Of a DNA stretch of 64,000 bases, positions 16,966-25,439 are shown piece after piece. The translations under genes were made by a program, and so were the position numbers. This DNA comes from Candidatus Kirkpatrickella diaphorinae (lineage in GTDB: Bacteria > Pseudomonadota > Alphaproteobacteria > Acetobacterales > Acetobacteraceae). Each line of letters starts with the position of its first letter. Positions within the stretch are counted from its first letter, which is position 1. Location: positions 1,692,501 through 1,756,500 of the forward strand of contig NZ_CP107052.1 in NCBI RefSeq assembly GCF_025736875.1, given 5' to 3'. The notes under the pieces were generated by a model. It was not told the DNA's origin. It did not search any database and saw only the letters and a list, made by a program, of their open reading frames with translations.

Positions 16966-18135
16966 TCAGGCACCGTCACGGCCTGCATGCGCGTTGATCT
17001 GTTGCAGAACAGCCTCCGCCACTTCTTTATAGCGCAAAGCCGCTTCCCCGTCCGGTGCGGCCATAATAATCGGCTCACCCGCGTCACCACTCTGACGAAT
17101 CTCCGCCAGGAGCGGTACTTCCCCAAGGAAAGGAAGGTGACTTTCCGCCGCTGCCGCACGCGCGCCACCGTGACTGAAAAGCTCGGTGCGATGGTGACAA
17201 TGCGGGCAACAGAAATAAGACATGTTCTCCACGAGGCCGAGAATCGGCACGCGAAGTTGCTGGAACATTGTGACGCCTCTGCGCGCATCAAGCAAAGCGA
17301 TGTCCTGCGGCGTCGAAATGATGACAGCCCCTGCCAATGGCAGTTTCTGCGCGATTGATAATTGCGCATCCCCCGTCCCTGGCGGCATGTCAATCACTGT
17401 GACGTCCAGGTCGGGCCACGCAACATCATTGATGAACTGATTGATCGCGCCCATGACCATCGGCCCCCGCCAGATCACGGCCTGTTCCTCATCCACCATA
17501 AAGCCGATCGAGATCGCCTTGACCCCCCAGGCATCAATCGGGATGATTTTGCCGTCACGAATTTCCGGCCTGCCCCGATGGCCCAACATGCGGGGCAGGG
17601 AAGGGCCGTAAATATCGGCATCGAGCATCCCCACCCGCAGACCTTTCTGCGCGAGACCGACGGCGATATTGATGGCGGTCGTTGATTTCCCGACCCCACC
17701 CTTGCCGGAAGCCACCGCGATGACCGCGCCGAGACGCTCAATGACGGCCGCGCCTTCCTCATCATCCTGATTTTTCGCAGAACCATCCGCCAGGGCGAAA
17801 GGCCGGTGTCCACCACCCTGACGCGGCGCCCGCCCGCCCTGCACAGCACCTTCCGGGCGGTGCGACGTCAGGATGATCGTGGCCTTCTTCACGCCCAGAG
17901 CTTTCTCAAGCGCGGCTTCAAGTCGTTGCACAATGGCGCCGATGCGCGGCGCGGCCTCACGCGCTGTCTGCCAGGTGACAAAAACATGGCCATCATCAAG
18001 GCGTGCCGACGCAATGGCCGATAATTGCAGGAGTTCACCAACCCCGAGCGCCTGGCACATCTCATCGATGACCGATCTCACCTGCGGAAGAATTTCCTGA
18101 GTGAAAGAGGATTTATCTGACGTCATGGCTTGCAT
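16966..18135 (-). CDS. mrp: Mrp/ApbC-family iron-sulfur cluster carrier ATPase
   Basis: A 389-residue P-loop ATPase that carries Fe-S clusters to apoproteins. The N-terminal DUF59/MIP18-like domain (about 10-95) is followed by a variable, Gly-rich linker. The NTPase domain has the deviant Walker A VASGKGGVGKSTTAIN near residue 143, DADIYGPSLPRMLG, IDMPPGTGDAQL and a CPHC pair near residue 310 for cluster binding. The start is ambiguous: GTG 18138, ATG 18135 and ATG 18126 are all in frame with only weak purine stretches ahead; I chose 18135. Its start region faces opgC, which is divergent. Confidence 0.92.
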   Translation of the reverse strand: MQAMTSDKSSFTQEILPQVRSVIDEMCQALGVGELLQLSAIASARLDDGHVFVTWQTAREAAPRIGAIVQRLEAALEKALGVKKATIILTSHRPEGAVQGGRAPRQGGGHRPFALADGSAKNQDDEEGAAVIERLGAVIAVASGKGGVGKSTTAINIAVGLAQKGLRVGMLDADIYGPSLPRMLGHRGRPEIRDGKIIPIDAWGVKAISIGFMVDEEQAVIWRGPMVMGAINQFINDVAWPDLDVTVIDMPPGTGDAQLSIAQKLPLAGAVIISTPQDIALLDARRGVTMFQQLRVPILGLVENMSYFCCPHCHHRTELFSHGGARAAAAESHLPFLGEVPLLAEIRQSGDAGEPIIMAAPDGEAALRYKEVAEAVLQQINAHAGRDGA

Positions 18136-18268
18136 CACTTTTCAACAGCATGGTTGCCCGCTATACCGCCCTCGGTCAGAAAATCAAGATTTCGCCAGGT
18201 TGCGCGCCGCGCGGTTTAAACCATGGACGCCCGCCTTCTCTTTAAACCACGATGAGACAGGGGTGCAA

Positions 18269-19450
18269 ATGAGTTCCGACGCCAATCGGATTGATAAACG
18301 CAAACGCCGCGACCATCGCGTCGATGCGCTTCGTGGTCTTGCCCTGTTGATGATGTTGACAGACCACGTTTATTCCGACTGGCTGAACCGCCTGACCATG
18401 CGCAATTTCGGCTTTGCCGATGCGGCGGATATTTTTGTCCTGCTGGCGGGTTACGCCTCCTACCTCGCGTACGGGCGGCTGATCATGCGCCCACCTCCCG
18501 CCGGGGGGTGGCGAGTCGCCATTCATCGTATCGTGACGCGCTGCGTACGGCTTTATCTCTTCCAGCTCATCCTGCTGTTTTTCTATATCGCCCTGACCCG
18601 TCTCTGGCGCCTTGAGTGGGACGTGCCGATCGATTTTCTGGAGCCGGAACTCAGCCACGGATTTGACTGGCTTCTGGCCGTCGTGACCCTCCAGGCCCTG
18701 CCTGACATGGTCAATATTCTGCCCATCTATATATTGTTCCTGCTCAGTTTCCCGCTGATGTTCTGGCTGTTGCGGCGGTCTCCCTATTTCTTGCTGGCAG
18801 GAAGCTTCACCCTCTGGGCGCTTGTCAATCTGGATCCCGCGATCAACCTTCCTAACGTCATTGATTCCGATGGATGGTATTTTGACCCGTTCGCCTGGCA
18901 GTTCATTTTCACCATCGGTGTGCTGCTCGCCTTCATCGTACACCGTCGGGGCGGTCATCTGAACGTTTCGGGGCGCTTCCGCGGCCTTTGCATCGCGGTG
19001 CTGATCATCGGGGTCATTGAGTGCTTCCCCTATAAACTCTACCATTTGCCGGATCTCCGGATGTTTCACCTCCAGGCCCTTGCCGATAAATCGAGCCTCG
19101 GGCCCCTGCGCATCCTCGATGTTCTCGCGATTTTTATCCTGGTGCAGAGTTCGGGCTGGTGCACACGATTTGCATCCTCCTCCCCGGGCCAGATCCTCGC
19201 CGTGATGGGACGACACTCTTTGGAGGTTTTCTGCCTCGGCACAGTGCTTGATCTGATCATCCGCCTCGGCATGGCGACATTCGGCACGCATTGGCCGCTC
19301 CAGCTTGCGTCGAACCTCGTCGGGTTCCTCTGCGTATATGGATTGGCTGTCTGGCTTGATCACCATAAATATGAGGCCGCCTTGATGGAGGGGAAAAGCC
19401 GTGCCGAGATTTCCGGCCGCGATGACGCGTCAGCGCGTCAAGATGGCTGA
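18269..19450 (+). CDS. opgC: OpgC-family membrane acyltransferase (glucan succinyltransferase-like)
   Basis: A 393-residue integral membrane protein with about ten hydrophobic helices, starting with the conserved RVDALRGLALLMMLTDHV (His in helix 1), as in OpgC proteins of the acyltransferase-3 superfamily. In other bacteria OpgC adds succinyl groups to osmoregulated periplasmic glucans. The ATG at 18269 puts this motif near residue 17; the open frame upstream to 18101 overlaps mrp antisense and lacks resemblance. The glucan backbone genes opgG and opgH lie 4.5 kb downstream on the same strand, which supports the assignment. The transferred group cannot be told from sequence. Confidence 0.82.
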   Translation: MSSDANRIDKRKRRDHRVDALRGLALLMMLTDHVYSDWLNRLTMRNFGFADAADIFVLLAGYASYLAYGRLIMRPPPAGGWRVAIHRIVTRCVRLYLFQLILLFFYIALTRLWRLEWDVPIDFLEPELSHGFDWLLAVVTLQALPDMVNILPIYILFLLSFPLMFWLLRRSPYFLLAGSFTLWALVNLDPAINLPNVIDSDGWYFDPFAWQFIFTIGVLLAFIVHRRGGHLNVSGRFRGLCIAVLIIGVIECFPYKLYHLPDLRMFHLQALADKSSLGPLRILDVLAIFILVQSSGWCTRFASSSPGQILAVMGRHSLEVFCLGTVLDLIIRLGMATFGTHWPLQLASNLVGFLCVYGLAVWLDHHKYEAALMEGKSRAEISGRDDASARQDG

Positions 19451-19464
19451 CAGGGAATGAGATT

Positions 19465-21015
19465 TTGCGTTACCCTCCCCGCATGAAAGCGCAATACGGC
19501 ATCACGATCTCGCTTCTGTCCTGCCTGACTCTGATGACGGCCCGACCGGCCTCCGCCGAGGCGCCTGAGAAACCAGCGTCTGAACAGCCAGGTGACCGCG
19601 AGAAAGGCAGTCTCGCCACCCTCGCAGACCGCCTCCTGCCCCAGGTCGTGAATGTCTCTGCCTCCGCATCCATCCATCCGGGGGACACATCGGAAGCATC
19701 ACCGGATGAGGGCGGGCCGGATAGCGGCCCGGATCAAGGCCCGCAAATCCCGAAATTCGCTCCTGGCTCACCGCTGGATGAGTATTTCCACGATTATATG
19801 AAGCAGAAAACCGCGCCGGACGCCCCCCCGCGGGAGATGCAGGCCCAGGGTTCAGGCTTTATCATGTCGTCTGACGGCATTATCGTGACGAATGAGCATG
19901 TCATCCATAATGCGGACAAGATTTCCGTCACACTTCAGGATGGCACGATCCTTCCCGCACACATCATCGGTCGTGACCAAAAGACGGATCTCGCCGTTCT
20001 GCGCGTCAAGCCGGACGGGAAATTGCCTGCCGTCACGTTTGGCGACAGCGATACTGCCCGCACGGGCGACAAAGTGGTGGCGATCGGCAATCCTTTCGGA
20101 TTATCCGGAACCGTCACAAGCGGCATCTTATCCTCGCGCAGTCGCGATATTCACCATGGCCTTTATAATGATTATCTCCAGACGGATGCCGCCATTAATC
20201 GGGGGAATTCCGGCGGTCCCCTTTTTAATATGGCGGGGGAGGTCATCGGGATTAACACCGCGATCTTCAGCACGGGCGGCGGGTCAATCGGCCTCGGTTT
20301 CGCCATCCCGGCCAATGATGCTGTTCCCGTCCTGCAGCAACTCATCAAGGATGGTCATGTAACGCGCGGGTGGCTCGGCGCCCAGCTTCAAGATGTCACG
20401 CCTGACATCGCGAAATCGCTTAACCTCAAATCGCAGGAAGGCGGTTTGATCGCGGAGATCAAAAAAGGCGGCCCGGCGGCCGCAGCAGGTTTAAAAACCG
20501 GTGACGTGGTGACAGAGATTGATGGTCAGCCCGTCAATATCGGGACACTTGCCCGCCTCATCGCGGCGCGTCAGCCCGGCGGCCATGTGAAGTTAGGCTA
20601 TAAGCGGGATGGTCAGTCTCACGAGGCGATCGTGACGATCGGCAAATCGCCCGAAAAACCGGATATGCCGCCCGCCGGCACGCGGGACGCTAAACCGAAA
20701 AACATCACGATGGCCGATCTGGGGCTGGGCGTCATGGCGTTGGATGAAGATCTGCGGAAGTCCCACGACATTCCCGATTCGCAGCGCGGCGTCATGGTGA
20801 TATCCGTCGCGCCGCACGGCACGGCAGCGAAACGCGGCATTGCGGTTGGCGATTTCATCCTTCAGGTTCAGAAAGTCGAGATCGACTCCCCCGCTGCTTT
20901 CGCGCATGAGGTTGACCGCCTGCGGGACCAGAAGAAAAACATCATCCTCATCCTGATACAATCAAAAGACGGCATTAGTTGGGTGCCACTTGCATTACAT
21001 CAGGCTCTGCCGTGA
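19465..21015 (+). CDS. degP: Do-like periplasmic serine protease (DegP/HtrA family)
   Basis: A 516-residue exported protease/chaperone for misfolded envelope proteins. The signal peptide likely ends after ARPASA (about residue 31), and a Pro/Gly/Asp-rich segment follows. The trypsin-like domain has a His-Asp-Ser triad: TNEHVIH (H145), KTDLAVL (D175) and NRGNSGGPLF (S249). Two PDZ domains follow, beginning near 290 and 410. The TTG at 19465 has AGGGA eight bases upstream; the first ATG (19483) has no ribosome-binding site. Its TGA overlaps the GTG of the next gene (GTGA), coupling it to a FUSC-family protein. Confidence 0.94.
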   Translation: MRYPPRMKAQYGITISLLSCLTLMTARPASAEAPEKPASEQPGDREKGSLATLADRLLPQVVNVSASASIHPGDTSEASPDEGGPDSGPDQGPQIPKFAPGSPLDEYFHDYMKQKTAPDAPPREMQAQGSGFIMSSDGIIVTNEHVIHNADKISVTLQDGTILPAHIIGRDQKTDLAVLRVKPDGKLPAVTFGDSDTARTGDKVVAIGNPFGLSGTVTSGILSSRSRDIHHGLYNDYLQTDAAINRGNSGGPLFNMAGEVIGINTAIFSTGGGSIGLGFAIPANDAVPVLQQLIKDGHVTRGWLGAQLQDVTPDIAKSLNLKSQEGGLIAEIKKGGPAAAAGLKTGDVVTEIDGQPVNIGTLARLIAARQPGGHVKLGYKRDGQSHEAIVTIGKSPEKPDMPPAGTRDAKPKNITMADLGLGVMALDEDLRKSHDIPDSQRGVMVISVAPHGTAAKRGIAVGDFILQVQKVEIDSPAAFAHEVDRLRDQKKNIILILIQSKDGISWVPLALHQALP

Positions 21016-22067
21016 ATCTCAGCGCAATTCTCGGCGCGCGGGTTGATGGGGAGGCACCATGGCGGCAGATGGTGCGCATGCTGGTATCCGTCATCGCCTG
21101 CTGGGTTGTCGGGTATTTTACCGAGCTGGAGGAATCCGTCTGGGCGCTCATCACCTCCCTCATCGTCACGCAGGCCACCATCAGTCAGACGATTACGACA
21201 GCGCGGGACCAGATCGTCGGCACCATTATCGGTGCTTTATTCGGGACGGCTGCGGTCACGCTTCGGCTGTTTTACGGACATTACTGGCTGGTCTTCGCCG
21301 CCTCCCTCACCCCGATCGCTTTCATTGCCTCAGTAAGGCCCAGCCTGCGTTTTGCGGGTGTGACGCTGATGATCATCTATCTCATGCCCTCTCACGGCAA
21401 CCCTTACTGGCCGCTGACACAGCGACTGGCCTCCATCTTTCTGGGCGTCGTGGTGTCGATCATTGTCTCCTTCCTCGTGCTGCATGCCAGCGCCCGTCGA
21501 CGTGCCTTCACCACAGCCTCCCGCATGTTCCGCGCGCTTGATGCGCTCCTTCAGGCCGCTTTGACCCATCGTCAGGACTGGGCAGGGCTTGAAGCGATGA
21601 ATGACCAGGCCGCCAAGCTGCAACTCGTGCTGAATGAGTGTCTGGAGGAGGCCAACCGTGAAAATCTGGGCATGCTGGAGCGCCGTCACCCCATATTGAG
21701 CGTCCTGCCTGCTTTGATGCGTAGGATGCAGAGCGATACCATGCTGGTGGCGCGCGCCATCAATATCGGCAAGGGGCGCAGCGGGATGAATGACATGCGC
21801 GGCGAGCTGCGTCATGGCTTGAGCCACGCTTATCGCGCTTTGGCGCGGCGGTGCGAAATGCTCTCTGCGGGGAAAGGCGGCGAGATGCCCGAGCGACCCC
21901 GACGCAATGAGGTCCTCAGCCATCTGCCGCTTCTCGGCCCGGATGCCCTGCCGGAAATGCATTTTGTTTTCTCCTTCCTGCGGGAAGATCTGCGTCAGGC
22001 GGCCGATGTCCTTATGAGTTCCGGCGATAAAACGGCTGACGATCTCCGCCATCTGATGCAACACTGA
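21012..22067 (+). CDS. FUSC-family inner-membrane protein
   Basis: A 351-residue protein with a FUSC-type N-terminal membrane domain. About six helices span roughly residues 15-160, including VSVIACWVVGYF, SVWALITSLIVTQ and GTIIGALFGTAAVTL. A soluble helical part rich in Arg and Leu follows. The family includes aromatic-acid efflux (AaeB-like) and fusaric-acid-resistance proteins, but this one is shorter and has a single membrane block. The GTG at 21012 overlaps the degP stop by four bases, with an AGG upstream; an in-frame TTG at 20979 would lie inside degP. No membrane-fusion partner is present, so an efflux role is only a possibility. Confidence 0.8.
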   Translation: MNLSAILGARVDGEAPWRQMVRMLVSVIACWVVGYFTELEESVWALITSLIVTQATISQTITTARDQIVGTIIGALFGTAAVTLRLFYGHYWLVFAASLTPIAFIASVRPSLRFAGVTLMIIYLMPSHGNPYWPLTQRLASIFLGVVVSIIVSFLVLHASARRRAFTTASRMFRALDALLQAALTHRQDWAGLEAMNDQAAKLQLVLNECLEEANRENLGMLERRHPILSVLPALMRRMQSDTMLVARAINIGKGRSGMNDMRGELRHGLSHAYRALARRCEMLSAGKGGEMPERPRRNEVLSHLPLLGPDALPEMHFVFSFLREDLRQAADVLMSSGDKTADDLRHLMQH

Positions 22068-22303
22068 ATCGGGACGCTGAGGGCCGGAAAGGCCGCGAGG
22101 TTGATCGTCTTCAGAATCAGGTTACACTTCCCACATGCCTTTCAGGCGGATAGCGCATTTTTGTGCGCTGCCGCTCTAGCGGGGCATTTGTCGGGGGGTA
22201 TGAAATTATTTCGGCAGACGTACCGCATGGATGGCATGACGCGACGCACGCAGACCTGCGATTTGAAGTTGCACGAAAAAAACATTTGATGTCAGGAGCC
22301 ATG

Positions 22304-23770
22304 ATGATCAGTCGCGAGACATTACGCCACCTCCCTCAAAACGTTGCAGGGCCTGCTTATGACCCATCCGACGTCACACCGGGCATCGTGCATTTTGGTG
22401 TCGGCAATTTTTTCCGTGCGCATCTCGCCGTGTATGTTGATGAGGTTATGGGTAAAACCGGCGCCCGTGACTGGGGCATTATCGGTGTCGGCCTGACCCC
22501 CGGCGCAAGCAGCGCCAGCAAAGCACAAAGTTTCAATGCGCAAAGCGGCCTTTACACCCTGACGGAAGCCGCCCCGGACGGCACGGAAACCTGTCGCATC
22601 ATTGGCGCCATGTGCGCCTATCTGCACGCGCCGGAAAAGCCGGATGACGTGCTGGCCGCCCTTGCGGCACCTTCAACACGCATCATATCCATGACCATCA
22701 CGGAGGGAGGCTATAATATCGATGAGATGACCGGGCTCTTCCGGCTTGATGCGCCCGCAATCAGGCAGGACCTCGCGGACCCGCATCACCCGAAAAGCTT
22801 TTTCGGCTATGTTGTTGAGGGGCTGGCCCGCCGCCGGGATGCGGGCGGAACGGGTGTCACCGTGCTCTCCTGCGACAATCTGCGTCATAATGGTGATGTC
22901 ACGCGCAAGGCCATTCTCAGTTTTGCAGAAGCGCGGGATGCCGGTCTCGCCCGCTGGATTGCTGAGCATGTGACGTTCCCCAACGCGATGGTGGACCGCA
23001 TCACCCCCAGCATGGATAACGCCACCAAACAGCGCCTGAGTGAAGCGAGTGGCCTTGAGGATGACATGCCGTTGATCGCGGAGAGCTTCACCCAATGGGT
23101 GGTGGAGGACCGATTCGCGGCGGGTCGCCCCCGTTTCGAGGAGGTTGGCGCACAATTGGTTGACGACGTCATCCCCCATGAGAATCTGAAACTCCGCATT
23201 CTCAATGCGTCGCATATTCTTCTGGCCTTTATGGGGCTCCTCAGCGGATATGAAACGATTGATGAAGCCCTCGCTGATGACGCGCTGCGCAATGTGGTGA
23301 CACGTTTCCTCAATGAGTATGTGCTGACCGACATTGAGGCGCCCGCCAATGTCGATCCGGAGGCTTATAAGGAGACGGCGCTGGAGCGTTTCTCGAACAG
23401 CGCGATGGGTGACCAGAATGTGCGTGTCGGCGGGGATGGCGCGTCGAAGATCCAGGTATTCTGGACGGAAACAATGCGCCGACGCCTGCGGAAGAAACTG
23501 CCGGTCGACATCCTTGCTTTCGGCGCTGCAAGCTGGTTGGAAGCGCTGAAAGGCAAGGGTGAAAACGGTAAGAGTTACCAGCCTTTTGAGCCGAGCCTGA
23601 CGGAAGATGACTGGGCGCGCATACGCAGTGGTGATTTCGCCGTTGCGTCCGAACTGAGTGCATTTGACGGGTGGCGCGATGTGGGCGACCAGATCTTTTT
23701 CGATAAACTCGTGTTTTATCGTGAAGTCCTGCGCAAAAAGGGTTTCCGTGCCGCACTATCTTTGCTGTAA
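22304..23770 (+). CDS. Mannitol-dehydrogenase-family oxidoreductase (mannitol 2-dehydrogenase / sorbose reductase / fructuronate reductase)
   Basis: A 488-residue long-chain polyol dehydrogenase that interconverts a ketose and a polyol with NAD(P)H in the cytoplasm. The Rossmann part starts GIVHFGVGNFFRAHLAVY. The catalytic K-x4-N-x2-H motif of the family is seen as KLRILNASH near residue 295. The length matches mannitol 2-dehydrogenase, Gluconobacter-type L-sorbose reductase and UxuB fructuronate reductase; sequence alone does not separate these. In acetic acid bacteria a fructose- or sorbose-reducing role is common. AGGAG stands five bases ahead of the ATG at 22304; an ATG at 22301 is directly adjacent but too close to that site. 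It lies between degP-FUSC and opgGH and seems a separate unit. Confidence 0.9.
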   Translation: MISRETLRHLPQNVAGPAYDPSDVTPGIVHFGVGNFFRAHLAVYVDEVMGKTGARDWGIIGVGLTPGASSASKAQSFNAQSGLYTLTEAAPDGTETCRIIGAMCAYLHAPEKPDDVLAALAAPSTRIISMTITEGGYNIDEMTGLFRLDAPAIRQDLADPHHPKSFFGYVVEGLARRRDAGGTGVTVLSCDNLRHNGDVTRKAILSFAEARDAGLARWIAEHVTFPNAMVDRITPSMDNATKQRLSEASGLEDDMPLIAESFTQWVVEDRFAAGRPRFEEVGAQLVDDVIPHENLKLRILNASHILLAFMGLLSGYETIDEALADDALRNVVTRFLNEYVLTDIEAPANVDPEAYKETALERFSNSAMGDQNVRVGGDGASKIQVFWTETMRRRLRKKLPVDILAFGAASWLEALKGKGENGKSYQPFEPSLTEDDWARIRSGDFAVASELSAFDGWRDVGDQIFFDKLVFYREVLRKKGFRAALSLL

Positions 23771-23915
23771 AGCCGACATAATATGAGAGTCTGCCAGCCA
23801 GGCAGACTTGCGCCATGCGCGCATCCATGGATCACGGGCGGTGCGCGCCGACAGGGGCGGTGTCACAACGCGAATAAGTAGCGCGAAAGCGATACGAGCA
23901 AGGGAGATGAAAATC

Positions 23916-25439
23916 GTGTTTAGACGCGACATCCTGAAATTAGGTGCAGGCGCATCCGTACTGAACCTGACCGGACTGCAAAAAGCTTTCGCAAAAGATC
24001 CGGCTGCCACAACCCGTTTCGATGCCAATACCGTGCGGGAAAAGGCGCGTAAACTTGCGCGTTCCGCCTATGCCGCGCCGGCCCAGACCCTGCCGTCACA
24101 GATCAATAATCTCAATTTTGACCAGTTTCGAGGCATTGAGTTCAGATCAGAGCGCGCCCTCTGGGCGGAGGATGATCTCTATTTCGATGTGGAATTTTTT
24201 CCGCGTGGGTTCCTCTACCGCCCGAAGATCCTCATGAATGAGGTGATTGACGGTGAGACACACCCCATCGCCTATGACCCTGACATGTTCAAATATCAGG
24301 ATCAGCAATTGCGCGTGACGGATGATCTGGGATTTTCCGGCCTGCGCCTGAGGTGCCCGCTTAATAAGGATGATATGAAGGAGGAATGCGCGGTATTTCT
24401 CGGCGCATCCTATTTCCGGGCTGTGGCCAAGGGGCAGAATTACGGCCTCTCCGCACGGGGTTTCGCCAATGGCACCGGTGACCCGAAGGGGGAGGAATTC
24501 GCCCTCTTCCGGGAATTCTGGCTTGAAAAGCCGCAGCCGGGTGTCAAAAGCGTCGTCATCCATGCATTGATGGACAGCCCCTCCGTCGTCGGTGCCTTCC
24601 ACTTCACGATCAAACCGGGCGATACGACCGTCTTTGACGTTCAGACGAGCTTTTTCCCGCGCGAGAATATCAGCAAAGGCGGGATCGCGGCGCTGACCGG
24701 TATGTTCTATTTTGACAGTAATAACCGGCATCATGTCGATGATTGGCGTCCGGGCGCGCATGATAGTGAGGCGCTTCAAATGTGGACGGGTGAGCGTCAA
24801 CAGCTTTTCAGGCCCTTGAACAACCCGATCGACCTGCAATTTTCAGCTTTCCATGACGTCAACCCGCAGGGATTTGGGCTGATGCAGCGGCGCCGGGCTT
24901 TTCGTGATTTTGAAGATCTCGCTCTGTTCTATGAGAAACGCCCCTCCCTCTGGATTGAGCCGGTCGGAAATTGGGGTGAGGGTGCCGTTGACCTGGTCGA
25001 GATCCCGACACCGAATGAGGTCAATGATAATATCGTTTCCTTCTGGCGCCCGGCCGAGCCGATGAAGTCGGGAAATGAATATAGCTACACATATCGCATG
25101 TATTGGGGTTGGGACACGCCATGGCCGACCGATATGGCGCGCATCGGCGCCACACGCATCGGTGAAGTGACGGACCACCCTGATGCACGGCAGATTGTCG
25201 TGGACTTTACCGGGAAGCCCTTTGAAAACCTCCCGGATAACGCCAGTTTCCACCTGATTTGGGAGACATCCGCAGGAAGCGTCAAAAATGTTGTGGTCGA
25301 GCCAAATCCCAACATTAAAGGGTGGCGCACCATGTTTGAGTTTTACCCCAAAGATGCAAAAATTGCCGAGCTGCAATGCCAGCTCGCGAATGATCAGGGC
25401 CCCGTTTCGGAAAAATGGATTTATCGTTGGACGCCGTAA
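23916..25439 (+). CDS. opgG: Periplasmic glucan biosynthesis protein OpgG/OpgD (MdoG)
   Basis: A 507-residue periplasmic protein needed to build and branch osmoregulated periplasmic glucans. The N-terminus MFRRDILKLGAGASVL resembles a twin-arginine signal (RRDILK), as in OpgD. The mature protein has the family features INNLNFDQFRGIEFRSERALW, DDLYFDVEFFPRGFLY, FREFWLEKP, HALMDSPSVVGAFHF and YTYRMYWGWDTPW. The GTG at 23916 is favoured because AGGGAG ends nine bases before it, while the ATG at 23907 touches that site; the ATG would add only three residues. Its end overlaps opgH by 25 bases, as in the classical opgGH operon. Confidence 0.93.
   Translation: MFRRDILKLGAGASVLNLTGLQKAFAKDPAATTRFDANTVREKARKLARSAYAAPAQTLPSQINNLNFDQFRGIEFRSERALWAEDDLYFDVEFFPRGFLYRPKILMNEVIDGETHPIAYDPDMFKYQDQQLRVTDDLGFSGLRLRCPLNKDDMKEECAVFLGASYFRAVAKGQNYGLSARGFANGTGDPKGEEFALFREFWLEKPQPGVKSVVIHALMDSPSVVGAFHFTIKPGDTTVFDVQTSFFPRENISKGGIAALTGMFYFDSNNRHHVDDWRPGAHDSEALQMWTGERQQLFRPLNNPIDLQFSAFHDVNPQGFGLMQRRRAFRDFEDLALFYEKRPSLWIEPVGNWGEGAVDLVEIPTPNEVNDNIVSFWRPAEPMKSGNEYSYTYRMYWGWDTPWPTDMARIGATRIGEVTDHPDARQIVVDFTGKPFENLPDNASFHLIWETSAGSVKNVVVEPNPNIKGWRTMFEFYPKDAKIAELQCQLANDQGPVSEKWIYRWTP

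Noticed and set aside
18242-19366. A 374-codon minus-strand open frame
   Set aside because: It is the complement of opgC, highly polar and Gln/Asp-rich, with no ribosome-binding site.
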